Part shown: positions 16,187 to 22,573 of the stretch, in pieces
Numbering within the stretch: position 1 is the first letter of the stretch
Layout: the number at the start of each line of letters is the position of its first letter
Assembly: GCA_041690515.1 (NCBI GenBank)
Contig: JAWLHF010000030.1
Location: 1-32,023 of the forward strand
DNA: 32,023 nucleotides
DNA from: BRH-c25 sp041690515
GTDB lineage: Bacteria; Bacillota; Clostridia; Lutisporales; Lutisporaceae
Reading direction: 5' to 3'
Position numbers and translations under genes: made by a program
Notes under the pieces: model-generated
The model's input: the letters and a program-made list of their open reading frames with translations, nothing else
Database searches by the model: none
Told to the model about the DNA's origin: nothing

Positions 16187-16451
16187 AAACTGCTTTACCT
16201 CCGTTCTAAAGTGATGAATTCATTATTTTATGTAGATGTTAACATCATAAGTAAACTGCATAGAATATATCAAATAAACAACCGTACTATTCATATATAT
16301 GAATACTTTCTGTAATTATAGCATTTTTCGAACACTTTTTCAATCGTTTTAATATATTTTATTGTAATTTTTAATAGTTTTTTCAGTTTTACGTTAATTA
16401 TCCATATATATATTGTATTTTTATGAACGTTTTGTCTGCTTCGTGCACATA
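16187..16451. other. Leader/promoter region of the ulaG operon
   Basis: A 265-bp, very AT-rich gap between the HPr and ulaG genes, unlike the 20-50 nt gaps elsewhere in the upstream operon. It holds the operator copy at 16422-16438, a perfect 14-bp palindrome TTCATATATATGAA (16290-16303) and a perfect 12-bp palindrome GATGTTAACATC (16235-16246). A clear -35/-10 pair could not be chosen. No ORF is supported. Confidence 0.5.
16422..16438 (-). promoter_or_regulatory. Candidate DeoR-family operator, ulaG promoter copy
   Basis: TATGAACGTTTTGTCTG on the plus strand matches 14 of 17 positions of the site at 21041-21057. Relative to the downstream gene it has the same orientation as the two other copies. 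It starts 14 nt past the HPr stop codon and is followed, in the direction of ulaG, by TAAAAATACAAT. Confidence 0.6.
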
Positions 16452-16724
16452 TTATGTCTCTCCAAACCCTGATTCAATTAATTTAACAAGCGTGTCTACC
16501 GCCTGAACTTCATCATCTCCATCAGCCGATATATTAACAGACTCCCCCTTACCTAGACCAATCGAAAGAAGCATTATTATTGATTTTGCATTTACGCCTT
16601 CCTTTCCATTTATGCGACTTATAGTTACTTTTGATTTGAATCCTTTAGCGCATGCTATGAATTGCGATGCCGGTCGTGCATGCAATCCGCTGTGATTCTT
16701 GATAGTCGTTGTTTTTTCATACAT
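16452..16724 (-). CDS. ptsH: Phosphocarrier protein HPr
   Basis: A 90-aa HPr. The phosphorylation site is NHSGLHARPAS with His15, which receives phosphate from Enzyme I and gives it to EIIA. NAKSIIMLLSIGLGKG carries Ser48, at the place of the regulatory Ser46 of Gram-positive HPr, so HPr-kinase control remains possible. AGGAGG lies 9 nt before the ATG. The gene follows ptsI by 34 nt, the reverse of the common ptsH-ptsI order, and both are embedded in a substrate-specific PTS operon. It could be the sole HPr of the cell or a dedicated paralogue. Confidence 0.95.
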   Translation of the reverse strand: MYEKTTTIKNHSGLHARPASQFIACAKGFKSKVTISRINGKEGVNAKSIIMLLSIGLGKGESVNISADGDDEVQAVDTLVKLIESGFGET

Positions 16725-16759
16725 AATAGCATTCCTCCTATAAAAGCAAATTGGAATTA

Positions 16760-18472
16760 TTAAATATATTCATTAAGGGCTTCTCTTAACAGATTCTCTA
16801 CTTCAGTGGCTGTCGACATATCTTGTATACTTTTTGCCAGCCTCTCAGACTTCTCTAAGCTCATACCGCAAATGAGTTTTTTTATGCCCGATATCAAGGA
16901 GCATCCCATAGAAAGTTTCCTGATACCCAACCCAATAAAAACAACAGCAGACAAGGGATCACCAGCCGACTCTCCACATACGCACAGTGGCTTGTCCTCT
17001 TTACGGAATTGTTCCGCAACAAAACCAATAAGTCTGAATAAAGCCGGATGGTAAATTTGATAATATGTCGAAACATCAGGGTTCATTCTGTCTACTGCAA
17101 GTGCATATTGTAATAGATCATTGGTTCCAATGCTTGCAAAATCAACTTCTTTTGAAACCTGATCAGCAAGCATAGCGATAGCAGGTATCTCAATCATAAT
17201 TCCCAGCTTTATATTCTTGTCAAAAGGAATAGCACTTAAAGCTAATTCTTCCTTTACTTCCGTAACTATACCCTTGGCACGGCGGAAATCATCCATGCTT
17301 GACACCATCGGGAACATTATCCATAAATTTCCGTATATCGAAGCACGTAATGCAGCTCTAATCTGCGTTTTAAATATTTCTAGATTATCGAAGCACAGAC
17401 GCAGTGCTCTCTTTCCCATAAATGGATTTTGCTCTTGTGGCAACTGAATGCTTTCCAATATTTTATCTCCACCTATATCCAGGGTTCTCAGTGTTACATG
17501 CCTCCCGCTGAACTGAGATAAGACCCTTTTATAGATCTCAAACTGTTCATCTTCAGAGGGAAGCTGTCTACGTCCCATATAGAGAAATTCTGTTCTGAAT
17601 AAGCCTATTCCGTCTGTGTACTCAGAGTCTTTCAACTCTTCAGATGTTGCAGAACCAATATTGAGCTCCACATCAATCCGTGTCCCATCAGTACATATAG
17701 ATTTCACTGTGATATAACGTTCTATTTCCTTCTTTTTCGCAAGCCACATATCACATTTTTTTATATATGATTCCACAGTCGCCTTATCGGCATTTAAAAG
17801 CAGAACTCCTTCAAAGGCATCTATTATCAATGTATCGTCATTTGCTACGAGTTGTGTTGCATTTTGTACGCATAGCAGCGGTATGCCGTAGCTTCTTGCT
17901 ATTATTGCGCTATGAGATGTAACTCCTCCGATTTCAATCACAATTCCCTTTACCATGCTGCGATCAAGCATGGCAGTATCAGATGGCATCAAATCATGAG
18001 CAACAATCACTGTGGGTTTTTGCAGCATTGACAAATTATTTTCCGGAATACCCGCAAGGCAACGGAGTAGACGGTTTTGCACATCCTTTAGGTCCGCAGC
18101 TCGCTCGCAAATCAGAGTATCTTTCACTTTTCCAAGTGTTTGTATGTAATTTTCATAAGTACTATATACCGCCCATTCTTCTATGTAACCTTCACAGCAT
18201 ATACAATCCTTGATTTCCTCATTTATGACATCGTCGCATAATATATCTATATGTGCCAGAAAAATTGCTGCCTCATCTTCATTTGACAGATTATTATAAA
18301 TACACTTCAGCTCACCGAGAGCAGTTTCCTGAGCAGTTTTGTATCGAAGCAGCGCTTTATCACATTCTCCTGGTTCGAGCATTTTTTTCTCAGGCTTGGC
18401 ATCATATGGCTTGTATAAGCAAGCCTTCCCAACCGCAATGCCTTGAGCCAAAGACCTTCCCCCGTATCTCAT
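16760..18472 (-). CDS. ptsI: PTS Enzyme I (phosphoenolpyruvate-protein phosphotransferase)
   Basis: A 570-aa Enzyme I, full length, which autophosphorylates from phosphoenolpyruvate and phosphorylates HPr. The N-terminal HPr-binding and phosphohistidine domain has DLMPSDTAML (160-169) and GGVTSHSAIIARSYGIP with active His187. The C-terminal PEP-binding barrel shows DGIGLFRTEFLYMGR, LRTLDIGGDK, FASIGTNDLLQYALAVDR and the catalytic cysteine in CVCGESAGD. GGGAG precedes the ATG by 7 nt. Located between the propeller-protein gene and HPr in an otherwise substrate-specific operon. Dedicated ptsI-ptsH within an ascorbate-type operon is unusual, because general PTS proteins normally lie elsewhere. 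Confidence 0.95.
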   Translation of the reverse strand: MRYGGRSLAQGIAVGKACLYKPYDAKPEKKMLEPGECDKALLRYKTAQETALGELKCIYNNLSNEDEAAIFLAHIDILCDDVINEEIKDCICCEGYIEEWAVYSTYENYIQTLGKVKDTLICERAADLKDVQNRLLRCLAGIPENNLSMLQKPTVIVAHDLMPSDTAMLDRSMVKGIVIEIGGVTSHSAIIARSYGIPLLCVQNATQLVANDDTLIIDAFEGVLLLNADKATVESYIKKCDMWLAKKKEIERYITVKSICTDGTRIDVELNIGSATSEELKDSEYTDGIGLFRTEFLYMGRRQLPSEDEQFEIYKRVLSQFSGRHVTLRTLDIGGDKILESIQLPQEQNPFMGKRALRLCFDNLEIFKTQIRAALRASIYGNLWIMFPMVSSMDDFRRAKGIVTEVKEELALSAIPFDKNIKLGIMIEIPAIAMLADQVSKEVDFASIGTNDLLQYALAVDRMNPDVSTYYQIYHPALFRLIGFVAEQFRKEDKPLCVCGESAGDPLSAVVFIGLGIRKLSMGCSLISGIKKLICGMSLEKSERLAKSIQDMSTATEVENLLREALNEYI

Positions 18473-18519
18473 CAGTCAGCTCCCTTCAATGAAATCAATA
18501 CCAAGTCATATTATATGGT

Positions 18520-19560
18520 TCAATCTGTTACAAAGTATGCAGCAGCTTCATTATTGCGATTGTTTGCACAAATAATAACATCCCGATCCTTCTGTGATAA
18601 TACAGCTACATTACTGGGGCCTCCTCCTTTTTCTATAATAGACTCAGTATATGTTCCGCTCATCGGGTTGTATTGTATCATCACAAGCTCGGCATTCATA
18701 CGTCGAATGCCTAAAATTACTGTCGGTTTTCCCCTAAGTGACCCTGCCCAGAGAGCATGTGCAAACTCGCATTCACCAGGATATTTATAAACACCCTTAT
18801 ATCCTTTATCTGTCTTATGATAGATTTTCACACAGTTACCATGGAAAGGTTCAATGGTAACGATTTCGTCCTCACCATCTCCATCAAGATCATAGAATGC
18901 TGCATCACTTACAGGAACCTCCAATAAGTGATGTTTAGTCCAACCCGCATCCGGAGTCACTGGAGGTAAAACAGCATAAATACCACTTTCACATGTAAAA
19001 AAACCACACGATTTTCCATTCATACTGCCCCGCCAATATCCATGATTTTTTTCCATATCATCTAGCAGAGGTGTAATTTCCATTGAATTTTCAAGATTGT
19101 CAGGCATCACTCCCACGTATACCTTTCCGGGATCTGACCAATCCTCTCGACTTTTTTTCGATCCGCAGAGAGTCGCTGCTACAAAGTAATTAACACCACC
19201 GGATGAAAGAACATCAAAACGATGAACATAGGGCAGAGACAGAAAATCTCTTGTAACCCAACCATTTTCTTTATCTCTTCTACCCCAAACAATCTTAGCC
19301 CCTTCCGATTGAAATCCGGGAAAAAAATTCTGTATCCCTAAAAATTGACCATTCGAACCGGGTATCTCAATAATAGACATTGTTCCACCGGCACCTTCCC
19401 ATACCGTTTCTCTTACTGATAAGTCAGGACCGGTATAGGCATAGCATGAACCGCCGACCTGTTCGCTGGCAAGCAATACATAAGGCACTCCGTCAATCGT
19501 CACATTACCTGTACAATAGCATCTCTCCATATCATCCAAATGCCTTTTAATTATATTCAT
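18520..19560 (-). CDS. FG-GAP/beta-propeller-like protein in the PTS operon
   Basis: A 346-aa protein with no signal peptide or membrane segment, so expected in the cytoplasm. The start chosen is the ATG at 19560, which has AGAAAGAAG at 8 nt; a GTG three codons upstream lacks room for a ribosome binding site. The sequence is a run of short beta strands with repeated turns. One segment, FYDLDGDGEDEIVTIEPFHG, is a classic FG-GAP/VCBS-type calcium-binding loop; others are weaker (for example HRFDVLSSGGVNYFVAATL and ALWAGSLRGKPTVILGIRR). It is likely a five- to seven-bladed propeller. No catalytic residues are recognised. It lies between the HAD phosphatase (25 nt gap) and ptsI (47 nt gap), so it is co-expressed with the transport system. 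A role as a sugar-binding or isomerase/lactonase-like enzyme is speculative. Confidence 0.75.
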   Translation of the reverse strand: MNIIKRHLDDMERCYCTGNVTIDGVPYVLLASEQVGGSCYAYTGPDLSVRETVWEGAGGTMSIIEIPGSNGQFLGIQNFFPGFQSEGAKIVWGRRDKENGWVTRDFLSLPYVHRFDVLSSGGVNYFVAATLCGSKKSREDWSDPGKVYVGVMPDNLENSMEITPLLDDMEKNHGYWRGSMNGKSCGFFTCESGIYAVLPPVTPDAGWTKHHLLEVPVSDAAFYDLDGDGEDEIVTIEPFHGNCVKIYHKTDKGYKGVYKYPGECEFAHALWAGSLRGKPTVILGIRRMNAELVMIQYNPMSGTYTESIIEKGGGPSNVAVLSQKDRDVIICANNRNNEAAAYFVTD

Positions 19561-19594
19561 CTCTATCACTTCTTTCTATATGTCCATATTTATT

Positions 19595-20449
19595 TCACAG
19601 TATATATTCAAGTAGACCAACTGCAACTCCACTTTCCTCATTACTTTGTGTTACCACAAGTGCACATTCCATCGCTCCTTGACTGCTGTTACTCATAGCA
19701 ATAGGAAGTCCAACCACCGAAAACATAGATATGTCATTATCATAGTTACCGAAAGCACAAGTCTGAGCAAGCGGTATACCCAAAATATCCGCTAAACGGC
19801 GCACTCCCTCTCCCTTCGTAACACCTGGGGCGGAGACGTCCAACAAACCTGGTTCAGATGAGGTATACCATAAATCTGTGTTCTCTCTGATAAACTGCTG
19901 AGCTTCTTCAAATTGCCCTTGAACGAGTTCTTGAACCAATATTTTATCAATCTTCATGTGTTCTATACAGTTATGGCTGCTACCGAATACCCGCATAGGA
20001 ATTTCCTTTTCACCCTTACTTCTTGCAATCTGATTATAAATTTGAAATCGTTTCACACGAATGCTGTTTGACGAAAAGATACATCCTTCACGAGCTAGAA
20101 CGCTGTAGTCCATACCCGCATCACGGCAGAAATCTAATAAATGTATCGCATCCTCATTGTCTACCGGCTTTTCCCAAAGTGTCTTTCCGGTAACAGTATT
20201 AACTATATGAGCACCATTTGCCGCAATCAAAGGCCCTCTAATACCAGTAAGATTTACATAATGCTCTAGCATCGGAAAAATACGGCCGGTACATAACGTC
20301 ACAAACACACCTTTTTTATCCGCTTCACGTATTGCAGCTTGATCGTTTAGAGATATCTCATGTTTTCCATTCAGTAATGTTCCGTCTAAATCACATACCA
20401 CCAGTTTTACCCTGCTTCCAATAACCCGTGCATCTATTTGATTAACCAA
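19595..20449 (-). CDS. HAD-IIB (Cof-type) phosphatase
   Basis: A 284-aa Cof-family HAD phosphatase, probably acting on a sugar phosphate. Motif I is VVCDLDGTLLNG with nucleophile Asp20 and acid/base Asp22; motif II is the Thr in VTLCTGR; the IIB cap lies at about 85-190; motif III/IV are KGEGVRRLAD and AFGNYDNDISMF. The start is a TTG at 20449 with GGAGG at 7 nt spacing. It follows EIIA by 42 nt. The enzyme could dephosphorylate the phosphorylated import product or a dead-end metabolite. Presence of a phosphatase in a PTS operon is uncommon and supports a pathway other than the standard ulaDEF route. Confidence 0.9.
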   Translation of the reverse strand: MVNQIDARVIGSRVKLVVCDLDGTLLNGKHEISLNDQAAIREADKKGVFVTLCTGRIFPMLEHYVNLTGIRGPLIAANGAHIVNTVTGKTLWEKPVDNEDAIHLLDFCRDAGMDYSVLAREGCIFSSNSIRVKRFQIYNQIARSKGEKEIPMRVFGSSHNCIEHMKIDKILVQELVQGQFEEAQQFIRENTDLWYTSSEPGLLDVSAPGVTKGEGVRRLADILGIPLAQTCAFGNYDNDISMFSVVGLPIAMSNSSQGAMECALVVTQSNEESGVAVGLLEYIL

Positions 20450-20491
20450 GACAGTACCTCCATTTTATATCAGGATTTCATCTGTCATATA

Positions 20492-20971
20492 TCAGTCATT
20501 CGCTTCTTGGTCAGTTTGTAAAGCATATTTGTCATGAATATGCAAAAGGTCATCAGTGCTGGAAGCATTCATAAGATCAGCAAACAGCTCTTCGTTTGAA
20601 ATTACCGTAAATAGGCACTGCATATTTTTCAGATGTTCAGCAGAGTCAGTTGCAGCCAAAGTAAAAAACACAACAGCATCCTTTTCGGGATTTCCCGGAT
20701 CAAAACTGACCGGCTCCTTAACTTTCATGAAAGAGACCCCTGTACCCCTTGCCCTGCTGGAACCCTCCATAGAATGCGGCATAGCAAATCCCGGCACAAG
20801 AACAATATACGGTCCATGCTTGTCTACGTTTTCAATGAGCTCATCTGCATATGCTTCATCTACAATTCCACTTTCAACAAGAGGACGACAGCTGATGCGA
20901 ATAGCCTCTTGCCAGTTGTCCGCACGCTCTATAAATATACAGCGGTTTTGCTCCACAAGCTTTTTAAGCAT
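20492..20971 (-). CDS. ulaC: PTS EIIA component, mannitol/fructose-type fold (UlaC-like)
   Basis: A 159-aa cytoplasmic EIIA that passes phosphate from HPr to EIIB. The phospho-accepting His66 is in VPGFAMPHSMEG; further conserved parts are DNWQEAIRISCRPLVESG and PEKDAVVFFTLAATDSAEHL. The start is the ATG at 20971, with GGAGG at 6 nt; an upstream in-frame start at 20995 would include that ribosome binding site. First gene of the operon EIIA, HAD, propeller, ptsI, ptsH, about 60 nt downstream of the operator-containing promoter. It belongs to the same PTS as EIIB and EIIC about 6 kb further on. Confidence 0.9.
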   Translation of the reverse strand: MLKKLVEQNRCIFIERADNWQEAIRISCRPLVESGIVDEAYADELIENVDKHGPYIVLVPGFAMPHSMEGSSRARGTGVSFMKVKEPVSFDPGNPEKDAVVFFTLAATDSAEHLKNMQCLFTVISNEELFADLMNASSTDDLLHIHDKYALQTDQEAND

Positions 20972-21036
20972 TGTTTCCCTCCTAATACCAATCATTTATT
21001 TTATGACTGTTTTATTTATGTTTAGTTGCATTTGGT

Positions 21037-21065
21037 ATATTACGAACGTTTTGAGTGGGTTTTAA
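21037..21065 (-). promoter_or_regulatory. Probable promoter of the EIIA-ptsH operon
   Basis: On the minus strand TTAAAA (21060-21065) and TAATAT (21037-21042) are separated by 17 nt. The -35 is weak (four of six). The spacer holds the operator copy, which has the same placement against the -10 as in the regulator promoter at 21213-21241. This shared geometry is the main support. Confidence 0.5.
21041..21057 (-). promoter_or_regulatory. Candidate DeoR-family operator, EIIA operon copy
   Basis: TACGAACGTTTTGAGTG on the plus strand. Compared with the reverse complement of 21221-21237 it agrees at 15 of 17 positions. It lies in the -35/-10 spacer of the EIIA operon, so binding would block transcription. 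The core contains the palindrome AACGTT. Confidence 0.7.
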
Positions 21066-21212
21066 TAATTACTTCGCAATAACATTCATATTTTATTTAC
21101 ATTGTTCATTATATCATTCTCTATATTTATAAGCAAGTGTTTTTTCTTCCGATATTGTTGTTATAGAATATAATAGTACATAGTGAAATCAGCGGTTATA
21201 TAATTATTTTAC

Positions 21213-21241
21213 TTGACAGTCATTCAGAACGTTCGTATAAT
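21213..21241 (+). promoter_or_regulatory. Consensus sigma-A promoter of the DeoR-family regulator gene
   Basis: TTGACA (21213-21218), a 17-nt spacer and TATAAT (21236-21241): a perfect consensus promoter. The operator copy fills the spacer and overlaps the first two bases of the -10. A promoter this strong in front of a regulator gene suggests tight autoregulation. Transcription should start near 21248. Confidence 0.85.
21221..21237 (+). promoter_or_regulatory. Candidate DeoR-family operator, regulator promoter copy
   Basis: CATTCAGAACGTTCGTA. In the direction of transcription all three copies read CANNCARAACGTTCRTA and end at the first bases of the -10 region. Its centre is 180 bp from that of the EIIA operon copy, a distance at which looping between sites is possible. 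Confidence 0.7.
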
Positions 21242-21270
21242 AAAGATAAAGAAATGTACGTTGTAAATAA

Positions 21271-21293
21271 ATCGAGTACACAATGTGTTCGAT
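21271..21293 (+). repeat. Imperfect inverted repeat in the regulator leader
   Basis: ATCGA-GT-ACAC and GTGT-TCGAT flank AAT in the 5' leader of the DeoR-family gene, with a two-base bulge on one side. It could be a weak RNA hairpin or a second protein site. It lies some 10 nt upstream of the ribosome binding site at 21304-21311. Confidence 0.35.
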
Positions 21294-21324
21294 GTATTAT
21301 ATAAGAAGGAGCATTAAAATCATC

Positions 21325-22101
21325 ATGAAAAACAACCGTACTTTTATAGAAAACCGTCGAAAAAAAATTATCGAGGCTCTGGAGCAGCACGGATCAATTA
21401 AAGTTGAAAAACTATCTGCAGAGTTACATGCTTCTCCACTGACAATTAGACGAGACTTGGATTATCTCGAGCAACTTGGACTTGTAGAGCGCTTTTATGG
21501 AGGTGCATCCCTTAGAAAGAATCCTACAGGGCAAAGTCTTGGAGATTCTGATAACACAATGCACAAACATGCTATTGCACAGCGTGCGGCACAGTTTGTA
21601 AATGACGGCGATACTATTTTCATCAATAGCAGCTCTACCGCTCTGCTCATGCTTAAGTATATTACGGCTAAGATGGTCACCATCATCACTAACAACGGGA
21701 ATGCTGTCTTTAATCACGTTCACGACAATATAACAATTGTACTGACTGGTGGTGAGCTGCGTGCTCCTAAAGAAGCTATGGTTGGCGAATTCGCATTGAA
21801 TAATCTGAACCGTGTTACTGCCGTTAAATCATTTTTAGGTTGTAGCGGTCTTACCTCAGAAGAAGGCTTTACCACCGCCGCTATGCACGAGGTCGCGATT
21901 AATCAGCTTATGCTCAGCCGTGTAACTGGTGAACGCTATATCCTTGCAGACTATACTAAAATTGGCAAGAAACATAATTTTATTTCTGGTTCTCCTGACC
22001 AGATATCCTGTATCATTACAAACACAGAATCAGACAAAACTGTAATGGATTCCTTGGCAGCTCAAGGTATAAAAGTAATCCAAGTGCCTCCTTTAAAGTA
22101 G
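21325..22101 (+). CDS. DeoR-family transcriptional regulator of the PTS regulon
   Basis: A 258-aa DeoR/GlpR-family repressor, the family of UlaR. The N-terminal winged helix (about 11-62) has RRKKIIEALEQHGSIKVEKL and the family signature SPLTIRRDLDYLEQLGLVER. The sugar-phosphate-sensing domain follows with NDGDTIFINSSSTALL, IITNNGN, VLTGGELR, FLGCSGLTSEEGFTT and RYILADYTKIGK. The ATG at 21325 is preferred because AGAAGGAG lies 13 nt upstream, although that spacing is long. A frame open to 21283 would place the ribosome binding site inside the gene. It is divergent from the EIIA operon and surrounded by operator copies. The effector is likely the phosphorylated substrate of the PTS, by analogy with UlaR and L-ascorbate 6-phosphate. 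Confidence 0.92.
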   Translation: MKNNRTFIENRRKKIIEALEQHGSIKVEKLSAELHASPLTIRRDLDYLEQLGLVERFYGGASLRKNPTGQSLGDSDNTMHKHAIAQRAAQFVNDGDTIFINSSSTALLMLKYITAKMVTIITNNGNAVFNHVHDNITIVLTGGELRAPKEAMVGEFALNNLNRVTAVKSFLGCSGLTSEEGFTTAAMHEVAINQLMLSRVTGERYILADYTKIGKKHNFISGSPDQISCIITNTESDKTVMDSLAAQGIKVIQVPPLK

Positions 22102-22185
22102 TTTGTGTAAGAATGTGGTAAGAACTTTATTATTCTTCTGGAGTACTTAAATTTCACAATTGCCCTCACGAATTGAATCTAGATA

Positions 22186-22224
22186 TTTTCATATAAATAA
22201 GCACTTACCTAATAAGTAAGTGCT
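22186..22224 (-). terminator. Second copy of the tRNA-Ala terminator
   Basis: On the minus strand AGCACTTAC (22216-22224 side) pairs with GTAAGTGCT (22200-22208 side) around a 7-nt loop, followed by TATTTATATG. It is a duplicate of the terminator at 22382-22420 and may also end transcription of the DeoR gene from the other side. Confidence 0.65.
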
Positions 22225-22257
22225 CTAATCTTCTTTTGGTGGAGATAAGGGGGATCG
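22195..22257. repeat. Direct repeat copy 1: terminator plus tRNA-Ala 3' end
   Basis: Identical to 22391-22453 at 61 of 63 positions. Weaker similarity continues beyond its left end, where CAATTGCCCTC near 22157 matches AAATTGCCCTC near 22350, so the duplicated unit was originally about 100 bp. The offset between copies is 196 bp. Confidence 0.85.
22237..22257 (-). pseudogene. tRNA-Ala 3'-end remnant (21 nt)
   Basis: The last 21 bases of the neighbouring tRNA-Ala, including the encoded CCA, are present here without the rest of the gene. After the half T-arm the sequence changes to GGCGTCTG instead of continuing into tRNA. This is the classic look of an attachment-site remnant or a broken duplication. 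Confidence 0.6.
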
Positions 22258-22277
22258 GCGTCTGCTCCCTTCCCTCG

Positions 22278-22380
22278 CATACTGCTGCCTCGCCTATCGG
22301 CTCAGCACAATTTGCTAAAAACGCCCGCACCGGGGCGTTTTCTTAACGCAAATTGCCCTCTCGGGTTCGATCCCAGTATG
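22278..22380. repeat. Nested inverted-repeat element next to tRNA-Ala
   Basis: Three nested arm pairs share one centre. The outer pair is CATACTG (22278-22284) with CAGTATG (22374-22380). The middle pair is CAATTTGC (22308-22315) with GCAAATTG (22348-22355). The inner pair is AACGCCC with GGGCGTT around 22319-22340, loop CACCG-like, followed by T-runs on both strands. The GGGTTCGATCCC near 22363-22374 looks like a tRNA T-arm. It could be a bidirectional terminator inside a small mobile or tRNA-derived repeat. No coding capacity. Confidence 0.6.
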
Positions 22381-22381
22381 T

Positions 22382-22420
22382 ATAAAAATAAAATAAGCAC
22401 TTACCTAACTAGTAAGTGCT
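22382..22420 (-). terminator. Terminator of the tRNA-Ala gene
   Basis: AGCACTTAC and GTAAGTGCT (22396-22404 and 22412-22420) form a perfect 9-bp stem with a 7-nt loop, followed on the minus strand by TATTTTATTTTTATA. It lies 13 nt after the tRNA CCA end. Confidence 0.85.
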
Positions 22421-22453
22421 CTAATCTTCTTTTGGTGGAGATAAGGGGGATCG
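22391..22453. repeat. Direct repeat copy 2: overlapping the tRNA-Ala 3' end
   Basis: This copy spans the functional terminator and the last 21 nt of the intact tRNA-Ala gene. Its partner is 22195-22257; only two substitutions, both in the terminator loop, separate them. Confidence 0.85.
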
Positions 22454-22508
22454 AACCCCTGGCCTCTTGAATGCCATTCAAGCGCGCTCCCAGCTGCGCC
22501 ATACCCCC
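22433..22508 (-). tRNA. tRNA-Ala (anticodon GGC)
   Basis: A 76-nt tRNA with encoded CCA. The acceptor stem is GGGGGTA pairing with TATCTCC (two G-T pairs). The D arm is GCGC/GCGC around AGCTGGGA. The anticodon stem CTTGA/TCAAG encloses ATGGCAT with anticodon GGC, which reads GCC. The T arm is AGGGG/CCCC-type around TTCGATC. All four stems form. Confidence 0.93.
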
Positions 22509-22532
22509 ACTTGTGCTATTTTACATTTATAT

Positions 22533-22561
22533 ATTATATAGCATGCTTTCAAAAAATACAA
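22533..22561 (-). promoter_or_regulatory. Probable promoter of tRNA-Ala
   Basis: On the minus strand TTGTAT (22556-22561), a 17-nt spacer and a perfect TATAAT (22533-22538). The mature tRNA begins 25 nt after the -10 box. The -35 is weak, and read-through from the peptidase gene that ends at 22574 is also possible. Confidence 0.5.
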
Positions 22562-22573
22562 TTGGATTTTTTA

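Noticed and set aside
17716..17722. AACGTTC inside ptsI, the same 7-mer as the operator core
   Set aside because: It lies in coding sequence and the flanks do not match the 17-bp motif; a few such 7-mers are expected by chance in 32 kb.
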